Positions 21,930 through 33,700 of a stretch of DNA of 64,000 nucleotides are shown one piece after another (positions within the stretch are counted from its first letter, which is position 1; each line of letters starts with the position of its first letter). Source of the DNA: Diploptera punctata (Eukaryota; Arthropoda; Insecta; Blattodea; Blaberidae); the NCBI GenBank assembly GCA_030220185.1, contig JASPKZ010007555.1, forward strand, positions 245,001 through 309,000, written 5' to 3'. The position numbers and the translations under genes were made by a program. The notes below the pieces were generated by a model that made no database searches, was not told the origin of the DNA, and was given only the letters and a program-made list of their open reading frames with translations.

Positions 21930-22895
21930 ATACATTCTAAAACAGAAATATTATCTTATGGTTTTGAATGAGTGTTATGAATTACATAAATCGTCTATAA
22001 AGCGTCTTAGAAAATACTATATACTTTTATGAATTTCATAAAATGTGTATAATAATTTTGGTTCTTAAAAATCACTTCACACATTGAGGCAGAAGCCTCA
22101 TCATCATTTAAAATTAAGTTTAACTAGAATCGTTGTCTTTCGAATATAGGACAATCAAATAAAACATGTTTTACAGATCGTATTGATTCTTGAAATTTAC
22201 AATTATAATCACTGTCTGGGTTAATATTAAATCTCCTAAAATAGATAGATAGATAATCGGTTGATTAATGTCTTTGACCGTCCGATTCCTAATAGCCAAT
22301 TTTGTCGGTCCATCCAATCTCCTGGTTGTAGATGTTTCTCCTTCATGTATAAACATATTCCCTGACTCCAGGAGGTTTTAGGTCTTTCTCTGCCTCGTCT
22401 TCCCTCAGGTTTCCATTCCAAAACAGATTTTGGTAGTCGATCCTCTTCCATTCGCTGGACATGTCTGTACCATCTTAATTGCTGAGTTTTAATATAATCT
22501 AAAATATAACTTACAAATTTTTCATGGCCAGTCATAAATTGTGTTAAAATTAAATTTGGAATTAAATGTTTTATATTTAGCCTATGGTGTACTGTAGGAA
22601 AGAAATGTACTTTAGTCAAAGCACCATTTGCACTCATTATCCAATGTTCGTTACAATGAGTGATGATATAGTGCAACAGTTTATTTTTAACGTAGTACAC
22701 TGGACACTTTGAAAATGAATAATGAAGCTCAGAAGATGCTGCAGATTTAGCTAATTGATCAGCACGTTCATTTCCCACAGTTTCCTGGTGCCCTCGTATC
22801 CAAGACAGGCACAGGTGTTTTGTGTATTTTTTAAAATTATTGTTTATATTAACATAAAACAATATTAATAAAGAAAAAAAATCAAGTTTTGCCAA
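21930..22895 (-). pseudogene. RNase H-bearing LINE 3' end with nested RTE insertion
   Basis: From 22815 down, the minus strand encodes the end of an RNase H domain (LSWIRGHQETVGNERADQLA, with the catalytic-region His and the C-terminal Asp), then a spacer ending FMTGHEKFVSYIL, then non-coding 3' sequence colinear with 6711-7311. It is interrupted at 22243-22499 by an RTE fragment flanked by the duplicated word CTAAAAT. It is 5' truncated. Confidence 0.8.
22243..22499 (-). mobile_element. RTE-like LINE tail nested in RNase H LINE
   Basis: The minus strand reads QLRWYRHVQRMEEDRLPKSV and LEWKPEGRRGRERPKTSW, an RTE-type C-terminus, ending in an (AGAT)n 3' tail at 22243-22254. CTAAAAT occurs at 22236-22242 and again at 22500-22506. 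The orthologous site in the 6711-7311 copy is uninterrupted. Confidence 0.8.
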
Positions 22896-23049
22896 TCATA
22901 TTTTAGAAACGGATCATCAGTTTGACAAAATCGATAATGCTATGTCAAAATTACACAGAAAGAATAACAACAAGATTAGCATCCTATAAGACATAGACAT
23001 TTTAAAAGAAGCCGAGAATAAAGACTTGCTCAACAAGAACACGCCCGCA

Positions 23050-23325
23050 GACCTGAACCCGTTGTACAACTTATACAACAACATTAGTATTGCAGTCTCA
23101 CTATTATGGTTCTCCAGCAGCTCACTTTGTTTCCCCGCAGGTGTTATATATAATTAAATACAAAGATGCTGACTACAGCTTCTATAATAATTCCGCATGT
23201 TAATCATTGTCAAGCCACCCGCTTTTATGTAAACGGACAACCATCATAGTGAGGCGATAATACCAGTTGAAATGCAGAAGATGAAACATTGTTTTGAAAG
23301 GCCATCATATTTTTAACTATTTGAC
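23050..23325 (+). repeat. Dispersed repeat shared with 28383-28500
   Basis: It shares 'aacccgttgtacaac', 'aataccagttgaaatgc' and 'gaagatgaaac' with the reverse complement of 28383-28500. This copy contains about 150 bp of extra sequence between the shared blocks. The family is unknown. Confidence 0.6.
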
Positions 23326-23340
23326 TAAGTTTTCAAACAG

Positions 23341-23690
23341 AACTTTATTTTAGATGAGGCCGATTGGTTTATCAAGTACTAATTTTATATTCTTTAATAT
23401 TAAATTAGTAAATGGGAGTAATAGACGAATAAATATTATTGCATTTAGATCATCTTCTAAAATTTGTATGATATTAGATCCCACAATCCGTTTTGAGACT
23501 CATAGTAGCCAACTTGAGGAAGTTGACTCTGAAAAGAATGTCATATATGAGCCAACAGTTGACCATTACAAATGTAACTACCAATTAGATAGTATAACCG
23601 TCACAGGATTGATGATCGGGGCAAGGGGTACTATATCAGGATTCTTAGCTAATTTTTTAAATTTTAGATTTGGATAGAGTGTATCTTTCT
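23341..23690 (+). pseudogene. LINE C-terminal fragment, probably restriction-like endonuclease region
   Basis: An open frame reads GSNRRINIIAFRSS, then MILDPTIRFETHSSQLEEVD, EKNVIYEP, and ends GLMIGARGTISGF. The arrangement 'R-NIIAF...DPTIRFE...EK..IYEP...GL..GARGTI' is what I associate with the C-terminal region of R2-like or related site-specific LINE proteins in insects. It begins abruptly, with no RT upstream, so it is a 5'-truncated fragment. The family call is tentative. Confidence 0.55.
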
Positions 23691-24299
23691 AAAATTGCTT
23701 AATGGAGGATCAATTTCAATTTTAAGAAACCATGTTTACAAAATTTCTACCTTATAGAATATATTTCAATTACAATTTGAATTTTTTAATGTATTTTATC
23801 AACTTCGAAAATTAATTGTTTGTATCACTTTGTCCTTGTGGAAATTTTCTAATGAGGAATGTTTTATATAAAAAAATATAAAATATACACACTATTTTTT
23901 TTTCTTGTACCAAGGAATATTAAATAATGCTTGTTAAAATGGTATAGAAATACATGAACATTTTAAACGTATTCTTATATTTTTTTTGTAGGTAGAGGCC
24001 TGTTGGTTTTTAATGCTTTTTTTCTTCAGCCAAATATTAAATATTGCAGATTAAAATTGTTTGATGTATTATATAATACTGTAAACCAGTTAATACTATT
24101 CATTAATAAACGCTTTGCTCCTGTTTGTGCGTTGTTTTATATTTCGATTCCTCCTGTTATAAGCGTTCATAACAATGATAGTCTTTAGTCTTTCGTACAG
24201 GTTCTGCCGGAGAAGTAGATACTAGAATGCATGCTCCAGAGTTAGTACCGTACTCCGCACGGAACTTGGAGCTCTGAACTTTGACATGCCTGCTCTAGA

Positions 24300-24425
24300 C
24301 CATGACTTTTTTATGACACACTTGTTTGATTGTATGTCGTTTTAAAGCTCCCTTCGGCGTGAATTCACGTTGGATTTCATCCATTATCCATTTGGTCAAG
24401 TTCATTGGCATCGTAGACTGCAATG
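24300..24425 (-). pseudogene. pogo/DDE_1 transposase, upstream piece
   Basis: The minus-strand frame reads MNLTKWIMDEIQREFTPKGA and continues to ...VCHKKSW, which would run into SRVREDII at 21382 if the hAT were absent. It is the region between the last catalytic residue and the conserved SFKKCG end. Confidence 0.65.
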
Positions 24426-25069
24426 ACGCATCATAGACTAGACAGTGTTCTGGGCAGGGATTACTTTTGATCTATGTTCTGGGTTTTAGATGGCGGGGCG
24501 AGAGGGAGATACTGGATAATGTTAGAAAGCTTGTGAATCCCCGCAACTCATGTTCGCATCGGTAGGCTACAGCTGCCAGTTGAATCCAATGTTGCCAGAT
24601 AGAGATAATTCCCGAGGCATCGAATGTATGGCCATTTTTAAGACTGGCGGGAATTTTAAACCAAACACTGGTCATTTTTATATTAATTTCGTGTATAAGA
24701 CGCACCTGAATTTTGGAGTCAATTTTTCGAAGACTAAAGTGCATCTTATAGTCCGTAAAATACGGTATATGAAACTGTGGTCTGAAATTCAGTTCAGATA
24801 TTCGGTACATCATTACGTTTCACTACAAAAAATAGCAAATTTTTATAGATGTGATTCCCCCCCCCCGCATGGAATTACCCACATATGACTTTTTTTTTTT
24901 TTTAGAATAGAATTGTTGGCATCCACTCCGTTCACTTATCTGCTTAAAAGTAATTTAAGTTACAAATCACTAAAAATAATAATTCTGCACTCTGTAGGTG
25001 TAGGTGTAGGAAAATCGCCTGTTCTGTGACTATGCGAATTGGCCAGTTCATCTATTGTAGAGTTCCCCT

Positions 25070-26172
25070 TGGTTAGCAATTTTGTGCTTTACTCTTGGAC
25101 CGAGAAGCTGACTTGAAGAACTCCGCTGAAAAGCAAGACATGGATGAAGAAGGATTCTTTCACCCGCCGGCACGTCGCACTGCCAGGAAAAACTACAATA
25201 GTAAAAAATCCGCACCAATTGAAACAAGAAACATGTTTGACCAACTAGACGCAGACAAGGAAGTAACACCACCTCCCATAGAGGTCTATACTAAAGATAT
25301 AACTCCACTGAAACTGGAAAGCATCACTGCCGGAAATAAAGAAGACGTATCAATGAAATACAATCAAGGGATACTTACCATCAGAACTTCAACAAAAACT
25401 GCTTATAGGCGTGCCTACAAGGAACTCAAAAAAACGTAGACTCAATTCTATACTCATGTCTACGGCAGACCTCCTATCTTCAAAATAGTTATGAAAGGAC
25501 TTCCAATGTCCATCAAAATCTCTGAAATATGTGAAGAAATTGAACATAAGAAGCTGCCAATAAAATAAGTAAGGAGCATCGAAAAACAAGTTACAATAAA
25601 TGGCGAAAAGAAGAAGATTGAACTACCAATTTATATTCTAACTTTTCGCAAAAACAGAAGATCTTAAAGCAAGAATAGAAAATGATCTTAAAGAGGTGTT
25701 CAACATTCGTATCAAACTGGAACCATACAGGAAACCAACTGGCGGCACTCAGTGCTTCAATTGTCAGGGCTTCGGACACATAGCGGAGTTCTGCTTTAGA
25801 GCTACAAAATGTGTAAGGTGTTTTGGCGATCATAGGTTATCTGAGTGTACTCAGAAAACAACTAGGTGCACAAACTGCAATGAAGAACATGCAGCAAGTC
25901 ATCGGAAATGCCTCATCTTCCAGAAGTACCTGAAAACGAGACAGCAAACACGACGAGAAACAAAACAATCTACAACACCAAGAAAAACAGAAATTGCAAC
26001 TAGAAAACCAGAAAATACTGAAGATAACTTTCCTCCATTATTGACCAAAGATCCTAAACCGGAGAATTTACTCCAATCAATCCTTATGCTCCTGACTACC
26101 ATCCTACAGAACCCTCAAATCCTCCAATCCACTTTATCCTATGTAAACTCCCAAGTGTCTTCAAGTAAATAG
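25070..26172 (+). pseudogene. Jockey-type LINE ORF1 (gag-like), frameshifted
   Basis: The frame from 25095 covers an acidic/polar N-terminus. Frames around 25440-25690 hold GLPMSIKISEICEEIEHKK, a PRE_C2HC-like part. From 25696 come three CCHC-type zinc knuckles: CFNCQGFGHIAEFC, CVRCFGDHRLSEC and CTNCNEEHAASHRKC. Such knuckles define the nucleic-acid-binding gag-like ORF1 of Jockey-clade elements, which packages the LINE RNA. At least two frameshifts lie between the halves. ORF2 (endonuclease/RT) is absent downstream. Confidence 0.85.
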
Positions 26173-27750
26173 ATCTACAAAGAAGAAAACTTCAAGGAAG
26201 GAATTTTAAGACCGCCAAGCTTAAGCTAAAACTCCAGCAAATAAATGAAGATATAAAAAATGACATATTCAACAAGAACAAGCTATGAGAGGAGTACTCT
26301 CATTAGCGAACATCCAAATTGCAACGAACCTACACTACAAGCACATCAACGATTGGATTAGGGCCTGAGAAGGCCGGTGCCAGAACTCTCACATCAAATG
26401 ACTGCAAGTGCTTTCAAAGGAAAACCAGTCTTCTGGCATTCTCAAAACATATCATTCCCATTTAATCTGATACATGTATATGTCCCTTACTACATACTCT
26501 TCCACCTCCCATTTATTTCTTAGATCTTAGTTTGTCTCTTAATGGTACTCCACTTAAAGATCGCTGGAATCTCATTTGAGAATTATTTATTCTTGCTTCA
26601 TCATGCGACGCAGGGTCCACTCCTAACCCCATACTAAAGAGCCTGCTTTGAGACTAAGTAGTAGAATTTTATTTAAATTTATATACCCAGATGTTTGCCG
26701 AAATTTCGTTTCAAAAATGCCATTTAGTTTATTATACTTTATTAAATTTCAATCAACACTTTTTGGTGATTAAACTGAGGGGTATGACATCCTATATATG
26801 CATTCTGTTTAATTATTCTATTGTTATGACAATGTTTACCCTTAGAATACCTTTTCCAATTAACGTCAATGGCTAGGTTTTTTTTCAGAGATTTTCTTAT
26901 TATATTTTATTAAAACACCTTGAAGTTTTGTAAATCATCTTCACTTTTCGCCAGCAGTCATTTTGCAAAAAAAAATGTTTACACGTGCTACTGTGTTACT
27001 AATCATTTTTATTCCTGGGGTAGGATTGCATTCCTGATTTATGGTGTCTAAATAAATAATAATGGCGAGAGATCACATTCTTGTGGAAGTCCTTGATTTA
27101 TTTCAGAACTTGCCACGGGTTTCTCTTATTCAGTTTAAATTTCATTACTGCACTTTCATATAAACTATCGCCTTAATAATAATAATGATAATAAATTGCT
27201 AATATCCACTATGACGTCCCAGATACAATTTAACGACTCCTCTAGGGGTAGGGGCTGTAGATATAGCCTATTCTCCATAAATTATCTTAAAACATTAAAA
27301 TAATGGAACTATTTTAACATAATATTTTGAAAACATTAATAAACCAGTAATTTGTACTTATGCATTATCTTACAACTTCTGTTTTTTTTTAATTTTAGTT
27401 ATCTCGATTTAAAAAAAAGGTATCTGCTATAGGGTATCTTATTGATGACCCGCTTAAGTTCTTAAATTAGCTCTTAACTTAAAAATAAAGGAAGAGAACA
27501 AACAATCGTCGGAATGTTATCTCTCTTTGTTTTTTTTTACCTGACCTCTTCCCTGCTCTGTTTTTGTCTATATTTATCATCATTGTCATAATATCACTAC
27601 CACAATCAGAATCGTTATCAATTTACATCTTCTTCTGAAGTTTGTCACTATTCTCTCTCTCTCTGCTCTCCCTCACATATATTTTTTTCCCATTTAACTT
27701 CCTGTTATTTTAATTTAGATGTGTTAACATCATATTCCACACCATACCCG
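26173..27750. other. AT-rich stretch, little assigned
   Basis: Decaying LINE sequence may continue to about 26400. Beyond that only A/T-rich low-complexity sequence and a CT-rich patch (27650-27670) were seen. Confidence 0.5.
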
Positions 27751-27751
27751 A

Positions 27752-28040
27752 GAGGTTTAAGACATAATGCCGTGGTGCAGAGCTAAGGGACTAGCACTGG
27801 TTCGAGTCCCCATGGGGAAGACATTTTTTCATGGAATTTCGTTGATTATGGGACCGGTGCCCACCCAGCATCATTAGGAATTTAGGTAGCTGCAATGAGT
27901 AGCTACTCCAGTTGAGAATACCTTCTATAACGGCTGGTTTACCCGACATGCTGCCCTCATATCTCCACTCTGCGTTTAGCACATGTGGATTTGAGGCCAG
28001 CAACTGGATTGTAGGCCTTCTAGGGTTGTCGCGCTATGGA
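27752..28040 (+). repeat. tRNA-derived SINE (family A), sense copy
   Basis: The head has 'ccgagaggtttaagac' and B box 'ggttcgagtcccc'. The body contains 'gggaccggtgcccaccca', 'gtagctactccag', 'aacggctggtt' and 'acatgtggat', in the same order as the antisense copy at 1-300. Confidence 0.85.
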
Positions 28041-28382
28041 GTTTTCTTTTATCTGACATTATGGATTATAGTCTTCCCATCAAAAGTTTGGCAGTCATCT
28101 TGCTCCTTTTCCTCGAATATAATATTTTCTCAACATTTAATAATGAACATTAATGTAATTAGTATAGCTCGAAATATGTGAAAACTGATAACATGATTGC
28201 TCAATTCATAGACTTCATTTGGTTATGTTTCTGATATATTTTTGAATTTTCTTTAAATAACTGAATGACCCTTTGAACCAATATGGGATATTTTGGGTAC
28301 TTCAATTTTTTTTTTCACTTGTAGGGCTGTAATTTATTAAATATAAAATTGGTACCTGGTAAGTCAGTCTCCTCAACTAAAT

Positions 28383-28500
28383 TATTAATTAGTTCCAATA
28401 TGGAGACCTTTCAAAATCAGTGTTTCATCTTCAGCATTTTAACTGGTATTGATGTTGTACAGGTTGTACAACGGGTTTATGTCTGCAGTTACCTCAACGG
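28383..28500 (-). repeat. Dispersed repeat, partner of 23050-23325
   Basis: The reverse complement carries 'aacccgttgtacaac', then 'aataccagttaaaatgc', then 'gaagatgaaacac', in the same order as 23050-23325 but without the extra interior block. Confidence 0.6.
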
Positions 28501-28547
28501 TGCTGTAATGTGAATGTTAAAAGTGATGGCTGTAATTTATTTGTTAA

Positions 28548-28570
28548 ATATATATATATATATATATATT
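28548..28570. repeat. (TA)n microsatellite
   Basis: A short TA run. Confidence 0.9.
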
Positions 28571-29338
28571 ATAAAAATATTTTATATAATTTTATAATGA
28601 CAAACTTAATTATTTAGCCTGCCAGATGCCATATTGATGTCTTGAATACGCCAACTATAACTAAAACTTTACACGTATTGTAAGTTTTCTGTACTTGATC
28701 CCGTTTAGTGGAGGATTTTCTTCGCTTCATATCCAGACTAGTCAGGGTTTACAGAGTTTCTTTAAAATACGAGCAATATGTTAGAACTTTCTTCCGGGTA
28801 AATCTGTCGGAGAATCTTCCCATTACACTGTCTACTATAATATTATCTTAGTTCCAAAACTTCAGAACTAAATATTTTACATTGGGCATTAAAATTATTT
28901 TAAAGAAAGTAAGGGTAAACCATGAAATCATTTGATTAGTAACAGTGTTTTTCTGCTGGAATCTCAGAGGCCAAAATGGATTCTTGACTTTAACACGATC
29001 ATTTTTCTGTAACTTATATAGAGTCTGGAACGGTGTCTACTTAGCCATCTCAAGAAGACAACATAGTAGCTGCTTGATATGAGTCGTTTAGAATAGCAAG
29101 GGCGTATCAGCAAAAATCACATTTTTTAAAATTATTGAAATATAAACTTTGAACCTTCTTCTTTCATCCAAATTGTAAACCACTTCAGAACACAATATAT
29201 AACTTCTTCACATTGACAGATATGATACGTCACGCGATATACAGAAAATATGTTTATGAAACTTTAAACACGTTTTTCTCAGAACTAATCTTTTGCACAT
29301 ACGCCCTTGCTATTATAAGTGCCTCATATGAGAGTTAC
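28571..29338. other. AT-rich flank of the Kolobok-like element
   Basis: No gene or TE protein was recognised. Confidence 0.5.
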
Positions 29339-29930
29339 TTAAGGGGGCTCATACACCTAGCACGAGGTACATATGCACACACATCATTACTTTACAATAA
29401 ATAAAAAATTATAAAACATACAATTATGAAAATTTGCCCGCAGGTAGTATACACTATTAGCTTTCATTTGATATTAAAATTGTTATTATTGAAGCAAATT
29501 TTTTGTAATTGCAGGAAAATAAAATGTGCATAATTTCAGTTTCTTATATCATATCATACATTATTACTTAAAAACTAATAACCTGACTAGTATAAACAAT
29601 TTTTTAAAATAAATGTAACACCCTAATAAAGCTTGTGAACTATTAAGAAGTGCCCAGATAGATTGGTTTAGAGCAAAAAAACTTTTTTTAAATAATTTTT
29701 TAAAATAAGTTTTACACTATACGTATATTCCCCATTACATAAACTTAATATTCAAAAGATTGCAATGATTTTAGTATGCCAGATACAGACTAAGTGGATG
29801 AGTGTGTGTGTGCAAAATTGCATGCAAATTGAACCATTGGTTTTTGAGTTATTGCGTTTTATGTTCTTAAAATTTTAACTTTCGGGAAAACGATGTTAAA
29901 GTTTACACATGTTTCTACTTACAGTCTGTA

Positions 29931-30722
29931 CTAGATAGCTCCTGCAGCATATGTTGTGCTCTCCTTTTCACTTCTACTGCCATGTTCCTCAAGTCTCAGT
30001 CGTCTTCTAGTTCTCCTGGACTCCTTCGAGGATTCTCGTAGGCGTTTAGCAGCAGATTTTATACACAGGACATCTCAATGCCTAAAAGCAGCCTTGGCAT
30101 ATTTTCCTACATTCACTCCAAACTCTTCTATAACTGTTAATCTGCTTGTATCCCCATCATTGAATGTTGCTGCAGCATCAGCTGTTTTCCCAGCATTACT
30201 TGTTTTAGGGCAAATTGTCCACACTTTATTATTATAGGACTCGTTTGAATTTTGAGTGCGGCCCTTCAAGCACCTTCTTAGAAGTTCTGTTTTTGAAAGG
30301 TCTTTGAAGGTAGGTCTTATGGCATTCATAACAGCCATTGGTATTGGGTGTGGATGTTTATATGCTGCTTCTCTACCCTCTGCCTGGGATTGTCGATATC
30401 CACACCCAGTGGACACATATAGTGCTGGGGATTGCAGTCTGTTGAAGCTTCATGGTACCAGATAGCCCATATTGCCTCCCTCATACTGTCAAGATTCTCT
30501 TTATTTTCCCTAATGACATTGCCATAATATCTTTGTATTTTATCTATACTGGCATCAGTTAGTCGACCAGCACCACCAATGCCTTTCCCATCTTCTAATT
30601 TAGTTCCAGTTAAATTCTTCTTCAGCTGCCTAAGTCTGTACCCCATTGTTTTATGTACATGACCCACACATTAAATTTTCTTTTTATTGTGATGTCAGAT
30701 CCATATGGCATAGAGTCATACA
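29931..30722 (-). pseudogene. Kolobok/Mutator-like transposase, C-terminal half
   Basis: Minus-strand reading runs from a PYGSDITIK block next to the array, through CVGHVHKTMGYRLRQLKK, DGKGIGGAGRLTDASIDKIQ, RYYGNVIRENKENL, EAIWAIWYHEASTDCNPQHY, LLRRCLKGRTQNSNESYNNK and a FNDGDTSRL region, to an Arg/Lys-rich tail ending YAAGAI and a stop at 29931. This order matches a widespread arthropod transposase family. Defects: a stop where Glu is expected just before CVGHV, a frame change near 30400, and a TGA after KAAFRH (about 30075). Without its N-terminal catalytic part it is inactive. Confidence 0.85.
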
Positions 30723-33700
30723 CAGTTTTTGAAAGTGGACGTATCACCGTCTCCTATGCACTCTATTTATTTTACATTATGCAGCTCTTGGGAACGATTG
30801 AAAATGTGAAGCGCATAGAGTCATACACAGTTTTTGAAAGTGGACGTATCACCGTCTCCTATGCACTCTATTTATTTTACATTATGCAGCTCTTGGGAAC
30901 GATTGAAAATGTGAAGCGCATAGAGTCATACACAGTTTTTGAAAGTGGACGTATCACCGTCTCCTATGCACTCTATTTATTTTACATTATGCAGCTCTTG
31001 GGAACGATTGAAAATGTGAAGCGCATAGAGTCATACACAGTTTTTGAAAGTGGACGTATCACCGTCTCCTATGCACTCTATTTATTTTACATTATGCAGC
31101 TCTTGGGAACGATTGAAAATGTGAAGCGCATAGAGTCATACACAGTTTTTGAAAGTGGACGTATCACCGTCTCCTATGCACTCTATTTATTTTACATTAT
31201 GCAGCTCTTGGGAACGATTGAAAATGTGAAGCGCATAGAGTCATACACAGTTTTTGAAAGTGGACGTATCACCGTCTCCTATGCACTCTATTTATTTTAC
31301 ATTATGCAGCTCTTGGGAACGATTGAAAATGTGAAGCGCATAGAGTCATACACAGTTTTTGAAAGTGGACGTATCACCGTCTCCTATGCACTCTATTTAT
31401 TTTACATTATGCAGCTCTTGGGAACGATTGAAAATGTGAAGCGCATAGAGTCATACACAGTTTTTGAAAGTGGACGTATCACCGTCTCCTATGCACTCTA
31501 TTTATTTTACATTATGCAGCTCTTGGGAACGATTGAAAATGTGAAGCGCATAGAGTCATACACAGTTTTTGAAAGTGGACGTATCACCGTCTCCTATGCA
31601 CTCTATTTATTTTACATTATGCAGCTCTTGGGAACGATTGAAAATGTGAAGCGCATAGAGTCATACACAGTTTTTGAAAGTGGACGTATCACCGTCTCCT
31701 ATGCACTCTATTTATTTTACATTATGCAGCTCTTGGGAACGATTGAAAATGTGAAGCGCATAGAGTCATACACAGTTTTTGAAAGTGGACGTATCACCGT
31801 CTCCTATGCACTCTATTTATTTTACATTATGCAGCTCTTGGGAACGATTGAAAATGTGAAGCGCATAGAGTCATACACAGTTTTTGAAAGTGGACGTATC
31901 ACCGTCTCCTATGCACTCTATTTATTTTACATTATGCAGCTCTTGGGAACGATTGAAAATGTGAAGCGCATAGAGTCATACACAGTTTTTGAAAGTGGAC
32001 GTATCACCGTCTCCTATGCACTCTATTTATTTTACATTATGCAGCTCTTGGGAACGATTGAAAATGTGAAGCGCATAGAGTCATACACAGTTTTTGAAAG
32101 TGGACGTATCACCGTCTCCTATGCACTCTATTTATTTTACATTATGCAGCTCTTGGGAACGATTGAAAATGTGAAGCGCATAGAGTCATACACAGTTTTT
32201 GAAAGTGGACGTATCACCGTCTCCTATGCACTCTATTTATTTTACATTATGCAGCTCTTGGGAACGATTGAAAATGTGAAGCGCATAGAGTCATACACAG
32301 TTTTTGAAAGTGGACGTATCACCGTCTCCTATGCACTCTATTTATTTTACATTATGCAGCTCTTGGGAACGATTGAAAATGTGAAGCGCATAGAGTCATA
32401 CACATTTTTTGAAAGTGGACGTATCACCGTCTCCTATGCACTCTATTTATTTTACATTATGCAGCTCTTGGGAACGATTGAAAATGTGAAGCGCATAGAG
32501 TCATACACAGTTTTTGAAAGTGGACGTATCACCGTCTCCTATGCACTCTATTTATTTTACATTATGCAGCTCTTGGGAACGATTGAAAATGTGAAGCGCA
32601 TAGAGTCATACACAGTTTTGAAAGTGGACGTATCACCGTCTCCTATGCACTCTATTTATTTTACATTATGCAGCTCTTGGGAACGATTGAAAATGTGAAG
32701 CGCATAGAGTCATACACAGTTTTTGAAAGTGGACGTATCACCGTCTCCTATGCACTCTATTTATTTTACATTATGCAGCTCTTGGGAACGATTGAAAATG
32801 TGAAGCGCATAGAGTCATACACAGTTTTTGAAAGTGGACGTATCACCGTCTCCTATGCACTCTATTTATTTTACATTATGCAGCTCTTGGGAACGATTGA
32901 AAATGTGAAGCGCATAGAGTCATACACAGTTTTTGAAAGTGGACGTATCACCGTCTCCTATGCACTCTATTTATTTTACATTATGCAGCTCTTGGGAACG
33001 ATTGAAAATGTGAAGCGCATAGAGTCATACACAGTTTTTGAAAGTGGACGTATCACCGTCTCCTATGCACTCTATTTATTTTACATTATGCAGCTCTTGG
33101 GAACGATTGAAAATGTGAAGCGCATAGAGTCATACACAGTTTTTGAAAGTGGACGTATCACCGTCTCCTATGCACTCTATTTATTTTACATTATGCAGCT
33201 CTTGGGAACGATTGAAAATGTGAAGCGCATAGAGTCTACACAGTTTTTGAAAGTGGACGTATCACCGTCTCCTATGCACTCTATTTATTTTACATTATGC
33301 AGCTCTTGGGAACGATTGAAAATGTGAAGCGCATAGAGTCATACACAGTTTTTGAAAGTGGACGTATCACCGTCTCCTATGCACTCTATTTATTTTACAT
33401 TATGCAGCTCTTTGGGAACGATTGAAAATGTGAAGCGCATAGAGTCATACACAGTTTTTGAAAGTGGACGTATCACCGTCTCCTATGCACTCTATTTATT
33501 TTACATTATGCAGCTCTTGGGAACGATTGAAAATGTGAAGCGCATAGAGTCATACACAGTTTTTGAAAGTGGACGTATCACCGTCTCCTATGCACTCTAT
33601 TTATTTTACATTATGCAGCTCTTGGGAACGATTGAAAATGTGAAGCGCATAGAGTCATACACAGTTTTTGAAAGTGGACGTATCACCGTCTCCTATGCAC

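Larger units (their letters stand above)
21383..24292. mobile_element. hAT element nested in pogo, TSD CTCTAGAC
   Basis: The termini are CAGCGATGT at the left and the reverse complement of CAGGCATGT at the right, which fits the CAGxGxTGTxAAA ends of Charlie-type hATs. An exact 8-bp duplication CTCTAGAC flanks it (21375-21382 and 24293-24300). I found no transposase inside. The interior holds LINE fragments (21660-21860, 21930-22895 and 23341-23690), so it is non-autonomous or gutted by later insertions. Confidence 0.85.
21093..24765 (-). mobile_element. pogo/Tigger-type transposon, split by a hAT
   Basis: The ends share 'ttattttacggactat' (left, 21094) and its complement at the right, with 'ataagatgcac' inside, each next to TA (21091-21092 and 24766-24767). 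The minus strand carries the C-terminus of a DDE_1 (pogo/Jerky-type) transposase in two parts separated by the hAT at 21383-24292. One part is the TKWIMDEIQREFTPKGA block at 24300-24425. The other is WSRVREDIIVKSFKKCGVSL followed by DGSED at 21255-21382. Removing the hAT and one 8-bp target copy brings both parts into one frame. The N-terminal half of the transposase is missing. Confidence 0.82.

Noticed and set aside
24472..24888. Overlapping 112-113 codon ORFs on both strands
   Set aside because: They lie in the non-coding end of the pogo element and have no family motifs.
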